From Halalkaliarchaeum desulfuricum (GTDB taxonomy: Archaea > Halobacteriota > Halobacteria > Halobacteriales > Haloferacaceae), in NCBI RefSeq assembly GCF_002952775.1, contig NZ_CP025066.1:3100001-3164000 (forward strand): 64,000 nucleotides of DNA. Reading direction: 5' to 3'. Below are positions 50,481-60,012 of the stretch, one piece after another. The position numbers were made by a program, and so were the translations under genes. Below the pieces are notes generated by a model. It had not been told where the DNA came from, did not search any database, and was given only the letters and a program-made list of their open reading frames with translations. Each line of letters starts with the position of its first letter. The first letter of the stretch is position 1.

Positions 50481-51266
50481 ATGACATCCCCGGATCGAGG
50501 GAGCGACGACGCGGCGAGTTCGGCGCTCGTCCGGCTCGGGCTCACGCGGACGGAGGCGAGGGTTCTCCTCGGAATCGGCCGGCTCGGGTCCGCGACCGCT
50601 CGAGAGATCGCCGACGCGACTGACGTCCCGCGGTCGCAGGTGTACGGCACCACCGAAGATCTCGAGGAGCTCGGCCTACTGTACGTCCAGCACGCCCAGC
50701 CCAAGGAGTATCACGCCGTCGCTCCCGGAGAGGTGGAGTCGATCCTGCGCTCGCGGTTCGAACGGGACCTCGAGACGGTCGTCGATCGACTCGAGGAACT
50801 CGAGCGATTACAGTCCCCCGATGCCGAGACGCGCGAGGAGATCTGGACGGTTCGCGGCCGCGAGGCGATCGACGGCCGCGTCGCCCAGCTCGTCGGCGGG
50901 GCCGAAACTCGGATCGTCCTCGGCGCCCGCGCCGAGCGGTTCGTCCCCGACCGTCACGTACAGCTGCTGGCCGAACGTGCCGCTGACGGGGTCGAAGTCG
51001 TCGTGATAAGCAGCGATCGAGCGACACTCGAGTTGTTTGCAGATGTCGAGGAAGTCACCGCGATCGAGCCGCCGGAGAGTATGTCCGAGGACGAACACGT
51101 CGCCCGTCTGCTCGTCGTCGACGACGCGAGCGTGCTCCACAGCGTTCTGGTGCCCGAGCCCGTCGATGGCGAAGAGGAGACGGCGTTCTGGAGCGGCGAT
51201 TCGGGGTTCGCACGGATGCTCGTCTCGCTGGTGGAACACTCGCTTTCAGAGGCACTCGAAGAGTGA
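50481..51266 (+). CDS. TrmB-family transcriptional regulator
   Basis: 261 residues. N-terminal TrmB winged helix (ALVRLGLTRTEARVLLGIGRLGSATAREIADATDVPRSQVYGTTEDLEELGLL), coiled linker (LETVVDRLEELERLQ) and a C-terminal PLD-like effector domain (TRIVLGARAERFVPDRHVQLL...VVVISSD). Divergent from the COG1361/RND operon, which it probably controls through the palindrome in between; the effector is unknown. Confidence 0.88.
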   Translation: MTSPDRGSDDAASSALVRLGLTRTEARVLLGIGRLGSATAREIADATDVPRSQVYGTTEDLEELGLLYVQHAQPKEYHAVAPGEVESILRSRFERDLETVVDRLEELERLQSPDAETREEIWTVRGREAIDGRVAQLVGGAETRIVLGARAERFVPDRHVQLLAERAADGVEVVVISSDRATLELFADVEEVTAIEPPESMSEDEHVARLLVVDDASVLHSVLVPEPVDGEEETAFWSGDSGFARMLVSLVEHSLSEALEE

Positions 51267-51372
51267 AACGACGGCACGGCTTCTGCGGCACGGCTTCTGC
51301 GGCACGATCTCGAAAATGACACTGACCGATGGTTGACAATCCTTAAGAGCGGAACAGGGCTATCCAGTGGCA

Positions 51373-52092
51373 ATGAGAGTCGTTCTTTCTATCGGCGGCA
51401 GCGTGCTCGCGCCGGATCTGGATCCGGACCGCGTGGCCGCGTACGCCTCCGTGATCGAGACGCTCGTCGACGAGGGATGTGACGTCGGCGTCGTCGCCGG
51501 CGGCGGCAAGGTCGCCCGGGAGTACATCGGCGCAGGGCGGGAACTGGGCGCGAACGAAGTACAGCTCGACCAGCTCGGGATCGGGGCGACGCGACTCAAC
51601 GCCAGACTGTTGATCGCGGCGCTGGGACAGGCTGCGAACCTGTCGCCGGCCGAAGAGTACGACGCCGCCGGCGAGGCGCTCCGTCGCGGGGACGTCGCCG
51701 TGATGGGCGGGGTCGCCCCCGGCCAGAGCACGGACGCGGTCGCCGCCGCGTTCGCCGAGTCAGTCGACGCCGACCTGCTCGTGTACGCCACCAGCGCCAA
51801 CGGGGTGTACGACGCGGATCCGAACCGTGACGACTCCGCGACCCAGTATGCGGAGCTCTCGCCGGAAGAACTCGTGGAGATCATCGTGCCGATGAGCCGG
51901 GGTGCTGGCGCGTCGGCGCCCGTGGACCTGCTCGCCGCGAAGCTCATCCAGCGCGGCGGGATCCGCACCGTGGTGCTCGACGGCACCGAACCCGATCGGG
52001 TCGGCGACGCGGTGTTGCGCGGCGAGCACACCGGAACAGACGTCGTTCCCGAGGAGAGCGATCGACCGACCTACTGGACACAGGTCGAGTGA
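51373..52092 (+). CDS. pyrH: UMP kinase, archaeal type
   Basis: 239 residues of the amino-acid kinase fold: MRVVLSIGGSVLAPDL, VAGGGKVAREYIGAGRELG, VMGGVAPGQSTDAVAA and DLLVYATSANGVYDADP. It phosphorylates UMP to UDP in pyrimidine synthesis. ATG 51373 is preferred over GTG 51367 by family length. Four nt separate it from lysS. Confidence 0.94.
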   Translation: MRVVLSIGGSVLAPDLDPDRVAAYASVIETLVDEGCDVGVVAGGGKVAREYIGAGRELGANEVQLDQLGIGATRLNARLLIAALGQAANLSPAEEYDAAGEALRRGDVAVMGGVAPGQSTDAVAAAFAESVDADLLVYATSANGVYDADPNRDDSATQYAELSPEELVEIIVPMSRGAGASAPVDLLAAKLIQRGGIRTVVLDGTEPDRVGDAVLRGEHTGTDVVPEESDRPTYWTQVE

Positions 52093-52096
52093 TTCC

Positions 52097-53752
52097 ATGA
52101 CCGCTGACGACTCCGATTCCCCCACCGACGGTGACCCCGGAACAGAGCGCCGAGCGTTCTGGGCGGAGGCAGTCGCCGACGAGATCGAGGCCACCGATCC
52201 CGACGAGCCGATCGTGATCAAAGGGGGCGTCTCGCCGTCGGGGGTGGCCCACCTCGGGAACTTCAACGAGATCATCCGCGGCTACTTCGTGGCGGCCGTG
52301 CTCCGGGACCGCGGCCACGAGGTCCGACAGGTGTTCACCTCAGACGACCGGGATCCCCTGCGGAAGCTCCCCCGGACGCTGGCGGATCGGGACGGCAACC
52401 TCGTCGGGTTGGGCGACGTCGACGCCGGCGCGCTCGGCCGCAACCTCGGCAAGCCGTACACCGCGATCCCGGACCCCTTCGGCGAGGCGGAGTCGTACGC
52501 CGCCCACTTTGCCGCACTTTTACAGGCCGACGCCGAACGGCTGGACATCCCTGTCGAGATGCTCTCGAACACCGACCTGTACGAGGAGGGCGCCTTCGAC
52601 GACGTTATCGGGCGGATCCTCTCGGACCTCGACCTCGCCCGGGAGGTTCTGGGGAAGTATCAGGCCAGGATCGACGATTCGTACGTTCCGTTCAACCCGA
52701 TCTGTGCGGAGTGCGGGAAGATCACCGAGACGGTGACCGCAGTCGACGTCGACGCCGGCTCCGTCGAGTACCGCTGTACCGACCTGGAGGTCGGCGACTC
52801 CACGATCGAGGGGTGCGGCCACGAGGGGACCGCCACGTTCCGTGAGGGGAAGCTGCCCTGGCGCTTCGAGTGGCCCGCCCAGTGGGAGGTGCTCGACGTG
52901 GACTTCGAGCCGTTCGGCAAGGACCACGCCGAGGGCTCCTGGCCCAGCGGCGAGGACATCGCGCGCAACGTCCTCGGGATCGAGCCGCCGGTTCCGATGA
53001 CCTACGAGTGGTTCACGCTCGACGGGGAGGCACTCTCTTCGTCGGCGGGAAACGTCGTCACGGTGTCGGAGCTTTTGGAACTGCTGGAGCCGGCGGTGAT
53101 CCGGTACTTCTTCGCGCTGGATCCGTCGAAGGCCCGCAACCTCGATCTCTCGCGGCTCGACCAGCTGGTCGACGACTTCGATCGGTTCGAGCGGGCGTAC
53201 TTCGGCGAGGTCGACGACGAGGAGCTCACCCGGACGGCAAAGCGGGCGTACCCGTACGTTCTCGGTCCGGATACCGAACCGGATCCCGACCGCATCCGTC
53301 TCCCGTACACGTTCGCGGCGGTACTCGGGATGGTCGAGGACCGACAGTTCCGCGAGCGACTCGCCCGCGAGGAGGGACACCTCGAGCCCGACACGCCCGA
53401 CTGGGCGGTCGCGGAGGCGCTCGATCGGGTCGAGAAGGCCCGGGCGTGGGCCGAGCGCATGGACAACGAGTACAACTACCGGCTCCAGGCTGACCTCCCC
53501 GACATCGAGTTCGACGAAGCAACCGAGACGGCACTCGAAGAACTCGCATCGTTCGTCGAGGCCGGCCACGACGGGGAGGAGATCCAGGGGGAGATGTACG
53601 AGATCGCCAGGCAAAACGACCTCGAGGTCGGCGAGTTCTTCGAGGCGGGCTATCGGCTGTTCTTCGACGAGACGCAGGGGCCCCGCCTGGGCGAGTTCCT
53701 GGGTGAACTCGAGCGCGACTTCGTCGTCGCGCGCCTCCGTCGGGAGGAGTGA
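52097..53752 (+). CDS. lysS: Lysyl-tRNA synthetase, class I
   Basis: 551 residues. HIGH-like PSGVAHLGNFNE, a zinc-binding CAEC...C region (NPICAECGKITE ... GCGHEGTA) and the KMSKS-like loop ALSSSAGNVV. Class I LysRS is the archaeal form. In one operon with pyrH; the final codons overlap the region of the next small gene. Confidence 0.95.
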   Translation: MTADDSDSPTDGDPGTERRAFWAEAVADEIEATDPDEPIVIKGGVSPSGVAHLGNFNEIIRGYFVAAVLRDRGHEVRQVFTSDDRDPLRKLPRTLADRDGNLVGLGDVDAGALGRNLGKPYTAIPDPFGEAESYAAHFAALLQADAERLDIPVEMLSNTDLYEEGAFDDVIGRILSDLDLAREVLGKYQARIDDSYVPFNPICAECGKITETVTAVDVDAGSVEYRCTDLEVGDSTIEGCGHEGTATFREGKLPWRFEWPAQWEVLDVDFEPFGKDHAEGSWPSGEDIARNVLGIEPPVPMTYEWFTLDGEALSSSAGNVVTVSELLELLEPAVIRYFFALDPSKARNLDLSRLDQLVDDFDRFERAYFGEVDDEELTRTAKRAYPYVLGPDTEPDPDRIRLPYTFAAVLGMVEDRQFRERLAREEGHLEPDTPDWAVAEALDRVEKARAWAERMDNEYNYRLQADLPDIEFDEATETALEELASFVEAGHDGEEIQGEMYEIARQNDLEVGEFFEAGYRLFFDETQGPRLGEFLGELERDFVVARLRREE

Positions 53753-53757
53753 TCGCC

Positions 53758-53988
53758 GTGTCCGAAGAGTACTCGCTCGACGACTTCGTTCCGACCGACG
53801 ACGAGGACGGACAAACTGAACCGTCCGCCGGCGACAATCCGGACGAGTCGGTCGACGACACAGATCCCGCCGTCGCTACGTCGCGCTGGTCGAGTGATGG
53901 CGAGACGTGTCCCGACTGTGACTCGACTGTGTTCCGGCTATGGCGTCACGAGAATACGTTCGTCTGTGCCGACTGCAAGGAGTGGTGA
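53758..53988 (+). CDS. Small acidic zinc-ribbon protein
   Basis: About 76 residues: VSEEYSLDDFVPTDDEDG, acidic linker, and CPDCDSTVFRLWRHENTFVCADCKEW, a CxxC...CxxC ribbon. Found after lysS in Halobacteria; function unknown. GTG 53758 is chosen because the conserved SEEYSLDDF follows; a GTG at 53749 overlapping lysS is an alternative. Confidence 0.7.
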   Translation: MSEEYSLDDFVPTDDEDGQTEPSAGDNPDESVDDTDPAVATSRWSSDGETCPDCDSTVFRLWRHENTFVCADCKEW

Positions 53989-53992
53989 CCGA

Positions 53993-54376
53993 TCAGACGT
54001 CGGGAGCGTCGTCTTCGACGGCGCGTTTCATCGACTCTCGGCGGGACTTCGCGTCCCGGCCGGTGACCTCCTCGAGGAAGTCGTTCTTCAGCGAGACGGC
54101 CTCGGCGGCGGCATCCGCCTTCCCCTCGGCGATGACGTCCTCGGCCGGACGTTCCTCGAAGTGAACGGCGAGCTTGTCCTTCTTGCCGCTGTATTTCGCC
54201 GCTCCGGCGAGGATCCGTTCGAAGACTGGGTTGTCCGGATCCTCGACGACGTACAGTTCGTGGCCGCCCATCTCGTCGGTGCCGGCCACCTCGCCGAAGT
54301 ACTCTTCGATTTTTCCTTTCATGTCCGGCACCCGCTCGTCCAGATGCTCCCCGCGGCGCATCTTGTACTCCTTCAT
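53993..54376 (-). CDS. DUF5611-like archaeal protein
   Basis: 127 residues: MKEYKMRRGEHLDERVPDMKGKIEEYFGEVAGTDEMGGHELYVVEDPDNPVFERILAGAAKYSGKKDKLAVHFEERPAEDVI. Conserved across haloarchaea and some methanogens with unknown function. ATG 54376 is chosen at the conserved MKEYK start. Convergent with the zinc-ribbon gene, 4 nt apart. Confidence 0.8.
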   Translation of the reverse strand: MKEYKMRRGEHLDERVPDMKGKIEEYFGEVAGTDEMGGHELYVVEDPDNPVFERILAGAAKYSGKKDKLAVHFEERPAEDVIAEGKADAAAEAVSLKNDFLEEVTGRDAKSRRESMKRAVEDDAPDV

Positions 54377-54413
54377 GGGCGTCCGTTTGAAAGGGTGACG
54401 TTTACCTGTTTCG

Positions 54414-55517
54414 TCACCGCTCTCGTGCGCGTTCCCGCTCTGCGATGTATCCCCGCCGACACTCCGGACAGATGTCGCCGGTCCGCAGTGACGACCCCTC
54501 GGCCGGGGCTGTGTGGCCACACTCCGGACAGAAGAACTCCGTCTCGAACGGCGTCCCCTTGCTCGCGTCGACGGCGTCGGCGGCCCGAGTGAACTCCGTG
54601 TCTTCGGCTGCGTCCGTCTCCGCCGCGCCGGAAGCGTCCTCGCTGTCGGCGTCGTCGTCCACGTCGGAGGTATCGGTGCCGTCCTCGTCGGGAGCGTCAG
54701 TCGGATCCGGCCACCGCCCTCCGGAACCCGACACGTCCCTGGAGCTTTCGATGAACTCGACCCCTTCGTCGTCTTCCGGCGACTGTCCGTCTTTCGCCTC
54801 GGGCGTGAGCCCGCTCCCGAAGGAGACGCCTTCCGGCGTTCCGCCGCCGGGCTCGGCGTCGTACCCCTCGTCTTCACCGCGCTGGTCCGGCCACGGTTCG
54901 GCGCGTTCGCCTTCGGTGAGCTCGTCGCCGGCTGTGCTTTCATCGCCGGCCGCGCTTTCGTCGCCCTCGGACATCGGATCCTCGTCCCCCTGGTGTGTGT
55001 CGCTCGCGTCCGGCCAGCTGCCCGGAGTCCGGTCCGGATCTGCCGGTCCGTCCTCGAGGATGATCCCGTCGTCCTCTTCGGTGTCCTGCGGGACGTCGTC
55101 GTCTTCGAAATCGGTTCCCTCGTCGGCGCTGCTCACTCCGGACGCATCCACTACGTCCTCCTCGTCCGGGCCGGCTCCGGGCCCCTCGTCGATGTCTTCG
55201 TCCCCGACTTCCGGTTCGGCGGCGTCAACCGCCTCAGAAGGCGGCTCGGGGGTCGACTCCGACGGCTCGGAGGGCGACTCCGACGGCTCGGGGGTCGACT
55301 CCGACGGTTCGCCCTCGTGTTCGATCTCCCGGGCCGTTTCCGCGAGCTGTTCGACTGACGTGACCTCCTTGTTTTCGCTGACGATCTGGGTTTCCCCACA
55401 TCGGCGGCACGTCTTTACCTCCCGTACTGTGATGACGACTTCCCCGCCCGAGGTCTCCCGGTCGCGCTCGAGTTCGGGCTCGGTGAAGTCGTGTCCGAGC
55501 AGACACCTGAGTCCCAT
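54414..55517 (-). CDS. Acidic zinc-ribbon protein (DUF7093-like)
   Basis: 367 residues. N-terminal domain MGLRCLLGHDFTEPELERDRE...VKTCRRCGETQIVSENKEVTSVEQ with a CxxC, a very long disordered Asp/Glu/Ser/Pro middle (including near repeats of EPSESTPEPSES), and a C-terminal zinc ribbon FFCPECGHTAPAEGSSLRTGDICPECRRGYI. Haloarchaea-specific; function unknown, perhaps nucleic-acid or protein binding. Confidence 0.8.
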   Translation of the reverse strand: MGLRCLLGHDFTEPELERDRETSGGEVVITVREVKTCRRCGETQIVSENKEVTSVEQLAETAREIEHEGEPSESTPEPSESPSEPSESTPEPPSEAVDAAEPEVGDEDIDEGPGAGPDEEDVVDASGVSSADEGTDFEDDDVPQDTEEDDGIILEDGPADPDRTPGSWPDASDTHQGDEDPMSEGDESAAGDESTAGDELTEGERAEPWPDQRGEDEGYDAEPGGGTPEGVSFGSGLTPEAKDGQSPEDDEGVEFIESSRDVSGSGGRWPDPTDAPDEDGTDTSDVDDDADSEDASGAAETDAAEDTEFTRAADAVDASKGTPFETEFFCPECGHTAPAEGSSLRTGDICPECRRGYIAERERARER

Positions 55518-55651
55518 TGGCTGGAAGAGCGGCTTCCTCTACCAAAAGCGCCACGCTCGCTGTCTGACGGACGGCTGACGCTGTGGACACGTGCGACCGT
55601 TCGAACCTATCTGCCGGTAGACGTAAACGGTCCCCCGCCGTTCGTACGCGT

Positions 55652-55951
55652 ATGCAGGCGAAGCCGGAGTACCGCGATCGCCCCGACACGGAGGTCGCGG
55701 TGCTCGACGCGCTCGTCGATCGAGCCGAGGAGGGGATGACGGTGCTCGAACTCCGGACGGCCGTCGACGCGGGAATCGACGAACTCGAGGAGGCGCTCGC
55801 GGCGCTGAAGGACGAGGGCCTCATCCACGTAGACCACACCGACGAGGCGGTCAGGATCACGCCCGCCGATCGCGTGGTGCCGGAGACGGGGAACGACTCC
55901 GGCGGGCGCCACGGGTTCCTCGAAGAGATCCGCGAGCGTCTCGGGCTCTAA
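55652..55951 (+). CDS. Winged-helix protein (DUF6432-like)
   Basis: 99 residues: YRDRPDTEVAVLDALVDRAEEGMTVLELRTAVDAGIDELEEALAALKDEGLIHVDHTDEAVRITPADRVVP, a compact winged helix with a C-terminal tail. Conserved in Halobacteria; probable DNA-binding regulator with unknown target. ATG 55652; TATA-like region about 25 nt upstream is weak. Confidence 0.75.
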   Translation: MQAKPEYRDRPDTEVAVLDALVDRAEEGMTVLELRTAVDAGIDELEEALAALKDEGLIHVDHTDEAVRITPADRVVPETGNDSGGRHGFLEEIRERLGL

Positions 55952-55976
55952 CTGTCGAGGGGCATACCGCCAAGGA

Positions 55977-56615
55977 TCAGGCACCGCGATCGGAGTTCCA
56001 CACGATCCGGTACACTTCCGTGCCGACTTCGCGCCGGTCTTCGGTGTGGTGGTCGAACTGGTGTTCCAGTTCGAACTCCGCTTTGAATGCATGTGTGATC
56101 GTACCGCCGTTGTCCGACGCGAACGCCTCCAGGAACTCCTGACTCCCCTCGTTGTGAATGGAGTAGGAGACGTCCGCGAGCCCGGCGGCGGTCGCGAGGA
56201 AGCGACGATCCGCGTGGCGCTGTCCGTCCTGGGCGCCGAACGGCGGGTTCATGACGACCGTCGTGGGGCCCTCTGACCGGATCGGCGGGCGGCCGGCGTC
56301 CCCCCGGACCCAGTGGACGGGAGCGGTCGACCCAACCCGGCGCTCGTTTCGCTGCGCGATCGACAGCGCCGGGGCGTCGATCTCGATTCCGACCACGCGC
56401 GCCGGTGAGCGGAGGGCAGCTCCCAGTGCGAGCATTCCGGTCCCGGTCCCGAGATCCAGGACTGTCTGCCCTTCGATGTCGCCCTGTAGGTCCGCGACGT
56501 GGATCACGTGCGCCGCGAGCTCCGGTGGGGTTGGATACTGCTCCAGGCTCGCGTCCGGATCCTCGAACCCCGCGACGACCGCGAGCTGGGTCGCCAGGTT
56601 TCGCTTGGACGACAC
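55977..56615 (-). CDS. METTL5-type N6-adenine methyltransferase
   Basis: 212 residues. SAM motif VLDLGTGTGMLALGAAL and catalytic VMNPPFGAQDGQRHADRRFL; the NPPF box marks adenine-N6 methylation. The archaeal METTL5 family is related to the eukaryotic 18S rRNA m6A enzyme, so rRNA is the probable target. GTG 56615 is chosen since it falls one nt from the previous stop and keeps family length. Confidence 0.85.
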   Translation of the reverse strand: MSSKRNLATQLAVVAGFEDPDASLEQYPTPPELAAHVIHVADLQGDIEGQTVLDLGTGTGMLALGAALRSPARVVGIEIDAPALSIAQRNERRVGSTAPVHWVRGDAGRPPIRSEGPTTVVMNPPFGAQDGQRHADRRFLATAAGLADVSYSIHNEGSQEFLEAFASDNGGTITHAFKAEFELEHQFDHHTEDRREVGTEVYRIVWNSDRGA

Positions 56616-56616
56616 G

Positions 56617-57075
56617 TCAGGCGGAGACGGCGACGCTTTCGGGGGCACTCACCGACAGCGCGATCCCTTCGCGGCGTGCCCGCTCTTCGATCGCGGACAG
56701 CGCGGGGGCGACCCGATCCGGGTTCGAGACGTCGTCGATCTCGACGGTCACGCGCCCGGCACCCAGGAACGAGGCGGCCCGCAGGTGACGACGGAGTCGA
56801 TCGGCCTCGCGGTGGATCGCTATCGATCCCGGCTGGTCGAACGTCGTCTCGATTACGAGGTGGGCCGGCTGGCGGCCGTTCGCGAGTAGGTGCGTCTTCA
56901 GTTCCTGCAGATACGGTTTCGCGGTCGACTCCAACTGTTCTGCGTCGATCTCGACGGGGGTCGCGTCCGTCGGTCGACACCCTACCGAATCGGCGTCGGC
57001 TGCCGTCTCGGCTGTACGGTCGCTCGGTTCTCCGGAGAGTGTCCCGTCCGTCCCGGCGGATTCGATCGTGCTCAT
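56617..57075 (-). CDS. Uncharacterised haloarchaeal protein
   Basis: 152 residues. Disordered acidic N-terminal ~50 residues, then an alpha/beta domain: EIDAEQLESTAKPYLQELKTHLLANGRQPAHLVIETTFDQPGSIAIHREADRLRRHLRAASFLGAGRVTVEIDDV. Directly upstream of, and nearly abutting, the METTL5-type gene, so co-transcribed and perhaps a partner. ATG 57075 is preferred to an upstream TTG. A TATA-like tttagtataac precedes it. No recognised family. Confidence 0.65.
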   Translation of the reverse strand: MSTIESAGTDGTLSGEPSDRTAETAADADSVGCRPTDATPVEIDAEQLESTAKPYLQELKTHLLANGRQPAHLVIETTFDQPGSIAIHREADRLRRHLRAASFLGAGRVTVEIDDVSNPDRVAPALSAIEERARREGIALSVSAPESVAVSA

Positions 57076-57844
57076 ACCGGTCAATAGCTTCTGGTTATAC
57101 TAAAGGTTTTGTTTATGTTAGATAGTAATATCACGGTGCTCTCCAGAGCGGGGCTGAACGAAGGCCTGTTTTCCATCGAACGTGCGTTCGGATGCCGTCA
57201 TGGATTTCTTCCCCTTGATTTCCAGTTCCGTTATCAAATTATAAAACATCTCCCACAACTATGTCCCCGGGGGTTGTACGTAATCACGGGGGAAAGTCAC
57301 ACGCTCCATCCCCCTCCCCTTTCTGACGGTGAGTCTCGATCGGTTCCGACGAAGGTATCGAGCAGTCCGGCCGACGAACCGTTACTGACCCCCCGGGCGT
57401 CGACGGTTGCCGCCACTCGCTGGCTTCGGCCCGCCACCCGTATTTAATATAGCATTATGTGCTTTATACCCTTCGTACGTGCGATCGAAGCTCGATAATC
57501 GAGATTCCCGACAATCACCAGTCTGCGCCCCGGTCGTCGCGGTTCTTGCAGCGGCCGACGTTCACTTAAGAGGGATGAGGAGCACCGACAGAACCGCAGG
57601 AACGAGTCGAGAGGCCTGATTAGCAGTTGTTGGCACTGTGATTTGCTTTGGGTCGGAACGCGCAAACTGGCGTTCCGAACTCGATTACTGTGGATTCGCC
57701 TATAAACCTGAGTCGTGTTGCCAACTACTGTTAGGGAGTGGGGTTGGACCGATGGGGGGGTCGGAGCAACCGTTTCGGGACCGTTGGCGAGAAGAGGGAC
57801 GCTATCGCTACCCAGTTTGTGCCAAACGGTGGGCGATCGACCGT
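57076..57844. other. Gene-poor intergenic region
   Basis: About 770 nt. Open frames here are short and not protein-like. TATA-like sequence tttaatatagcat and ctttatacc occur near 57443-57470. I see no tRNA, repeat array or recognisable RNA. It could hold regulatory RNA or sites for the flanking genes, but nothing specific supports that. Confidence 0.5.
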
Positions 57845-58000
57845 TCAGGCGAGCGTCGAGATCCCGTTGATCTCGATGAACCCGAAGTTACATTCGCTAC
57901 AGCGCCACTTCGTCTTCTCCCCCAGATGGACTTCCATCGACGCAGTCAGCCAGAACTTCTGTTCGTTACCACACTCCGGACACTCTTCGTTGCGTTCCAT
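57845..58000 (-). CDS. Small zinc-ribbon protein (DUF7838-like)
   Basis: 51 residues: MERNEECPECGNEQKFWLTASMEVHLGEKTKWRCSECNFGFIEINGISTLA. Two CxxC knuckles form a classical zinc beta-ribbon. Closely similar one-domain proteins are conserved in Halobacteria, function unknown. Confidence 0.8.
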   Translation of the reverse strand: MERNEECPECGNEQKFWLTASMEVHLGEKTKWRCSECNFGFIEINGISTLA

Positions 58001-58117
58001 ACCACGTGATCCACGGTCGACCAAATTGAATATTGGGATTTACTGTTCCGGTCTTTCAAGTGAACGCGACGAAACGGGTAGATAAATCAAATAGCGCTAT
58101 ATAGAATGAGCAACCAA

Positions 58118-59071
58118 CTACCGTCCGGCCCCCGTCGCGTCCACCTCGGTCGTCGAGTCGGGGGCGAAATCGGAACCGGAAGTCCCAGCAGTAGCGGCTC
58201 CCGACCCCGGCTCCTCGACCGGTGTCGGACCTCCAATGAACTGCCTCGTTCGTTCTTCAGTGGGTTCCTCGAAGAACGTCCGCACGTCGTTCGCCTCGAC
58301 GATTTCCCCGAGGTACAGGAACACGACGGAATCGGCGATTCGCCTCGCCTGCGCCATACTGTGAGTAACCATGATGATCGTGTAGTCGTCGGTGAGTTCC
58401 GCGAGTGTCTCCTCGACAGTCTCCGCAGAGAGTGGATCGAGCGCCGAGGTGACCTCGTCACACAGGAGCACCTCGGGTTCGACGGCGAGCGAACGGGCGA
58501 GACAGAGCCGCTGGATCTGACCGGTCGAGAGTTCGGCCCCGGGGGCGTTGAGCCTATCGTTCACCTCGCTCCAGAGGTTCACTTTCCGCAGGTACGACTC
58601 GACCAGTTCGTCGAGTTCCGCCTTCGAGTCGTACCGCCCGTGGATCCGGATGCCGTACGCGACGTTTTCGTAGATCGAAAGGGGCAACGCCGTCGGTTCC
58701 TGTGGAACGTAGCCGATCCGCCGCCGGATCTCCGGCACGGGCTCGTCCGTCCGGTAGATCGACTCGCCGCCGAGTCGAACGTCTCCATCGATTTCGACGT
58801 TCGGCTGGATCTCGTGTAGCCGGTTGAGCGACTTCAAAAGCGTCGACTTGCCACAACCGGACGGGCCGATGATCGCCGTCAGTTGGTTCGGCTCGAACTC
58901 CAGAGTGACACCCTCGACCGCCCGGACCTCGCGGTCGCCGGTGTACGTCACCGAAAGCTCGTCCGTCGACAGCGTTCCTGTCGCCGTTCGATCCGTTTCC
59001 CCTTCGATTCGGTCGGTCGGTTCCGTTCGGTTCGTCGGTGCGTCCCCTGTTTCGTGTGTCGTGTCGGTCAT
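58118..59071 (-). CDS. pstB: Phosphate ABC transporter ATP-binding protein PstB
   Basis: 317 residues. A disordered Thr/Asp/Glu N-terminus, Walker A GPSGCGKST (about 69-77), PstB-type NRLHEIQPNVEIDGDVRLGGESIY, signature LSTGQIQRLCLARSL (LSTGQ instead of LSGGQ), Walker B VLLCDEVTSALDP and H-loop MVTHSMAQARRIAD. Energises phosphate import. Last gene of pstSCAB, 80 nt after pstA; no phoU follows. Confidence 0.93.
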   Translation of the reverse strand: MTDTTHETGDAPTNRTEPTDRIEGETDRTATGTLSTDELSVTYTGDREVRAVEGVTLEFEPNQLTAIIGPSGCGKSTLLKSLNRLHEIQPNVEIDGDVRLGGESIYRTDEPVPEIRRRIGYVPQEPTALPLSIYENVAYGIRIHGRYDSKAELDELVESYLRKVNLWSEVNDRLNAPGAELSTGQIQRLCLARSLAVEPEVLLCDEVTSALDPLSAETVEETLAELTDDYTIIMVTHSMAQARRIADSVVFLYLGEIVEANDVRTFFEEPTEERTRQFIGGPTPVEEPGSGAATAGTSGSDFAPDSTTEVDATGAGR

Positions 59072-59151
59072 AGTTGGGTTCCGTTCGTGATCGATCGCTC
59101 GATTCGACCCGTCACCCGTGGCGGCCACCGTCCGGTCGCCGTCCACGTCGC

Positions 59152-60012
59152 TCACGAGTGTCGACCCCCCGGCGCGAACCGTGCGTACCGCCCTGCCAGC
59201 AGCTTCGATGTCAGAATCAGTCCCAGCACTGCGACGATCAGCACGAACGAGGCGGCGTAGGCGTGGGCCCGAACCTCGGCGTTGAACGACATCGCCTGAT
59301 CGAAGATCAACACCGGAAGTGTCGTCGCGGGCTCGAACGGTCCGGCGGGCATGTTCGTGCTCCGACCGGCGGTGAAAAGCACCGTTGCGGCGTCGCCGAT
59401 CCCACGTGCGAAGCCCATTACGATCCCGGCGACGATGCCGGGCAGGGCCGCCCGTATTGTCATGAACGCGCTCTCGAACCGTGTCGCTCCGAGGCCGTAC
59501 GTCGCCTCCCCGACCGCATCCGGCGCCGATCGTAACGCCTCGTCGGTGTACCGCGTCATGATCGGGTACTGGAAGATCGCGATCGCAACGATCCCGAACA
59601 CGAGGCTCGTCCGGGCCCCGATCGCAATGATGATCGTGAGGACGAACACGCCGTAAACGATCGGCGGCGTTGCCCACAGGACGTTCAGGAACATGTTTGT
59701 AACGTCGGAGAACCGCTTGCTCGAGTAGTCGCTCTGGAGGTACAGCGCAGTCGAGACCGCAAGCGTCATCGAAACCACCGTTGCCGGCCCGACGATGAGG
59801 ACGCTTCCCAGCACCGCATGCAGGAACCCCCCAGTCCCCTCGAGCATGTACCGGGAGCCTGGCGGCGTAATCGCGATCGCCGGATCCGCAAGGAGAACAC
59901 GACCGCCCCGGAGGATCGTCACGCCGACCACGAGCCCCATCACGCCGACGACCAGGGCTGTGGCCCCGCGTGTGAACACCCCGAAAAGCCGCTGTCTGGC
60001 GTATCTGTCCAT
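59152..60012 (-). CDS. pstA: Phosphate ABC transporter permease PstA
   Basis: 286 residues, six spans. The BPD permease loop reads GATRFESAFMTIRAALPGIVAGIVMGFARGIGDAA, coupling to PstB. ATG 60012 overlaps the pstC stop by one base (TGATG). Confidence 0.92.
   Translation of the reverse strand: MDRYARQRLFGVFTRGATALVVGVMGLVVGVTILRGGRVLLADPAIAITPPGSRYMLEGTGGFLHAVLGSVLIVGPATVVSMTLAVSTALYLQSDYSSKRFSDVTNMFLNVLWATPPIVYGVFVLTIIIAIGARTSLVFGIVAIAIFQYPIMTRYTDEALRSAPDAVGEATYGLGATRFESAFMTIRAALPGIVAGIVMGFARGIGDAATVLFTAGRSTNMPAGPFEPATTLPVLIFDQAMSFNAEVRAHAYAASFVLIVAVLGLILTSKLLAGRYARFAPGGRHS

Noticed and set aside
57109-57447. Plus-strand 112-codon frame in the gene-poor region
   Set aside because: No haloarchaeal acidic bias, no domain, composition like non-coding DNA.
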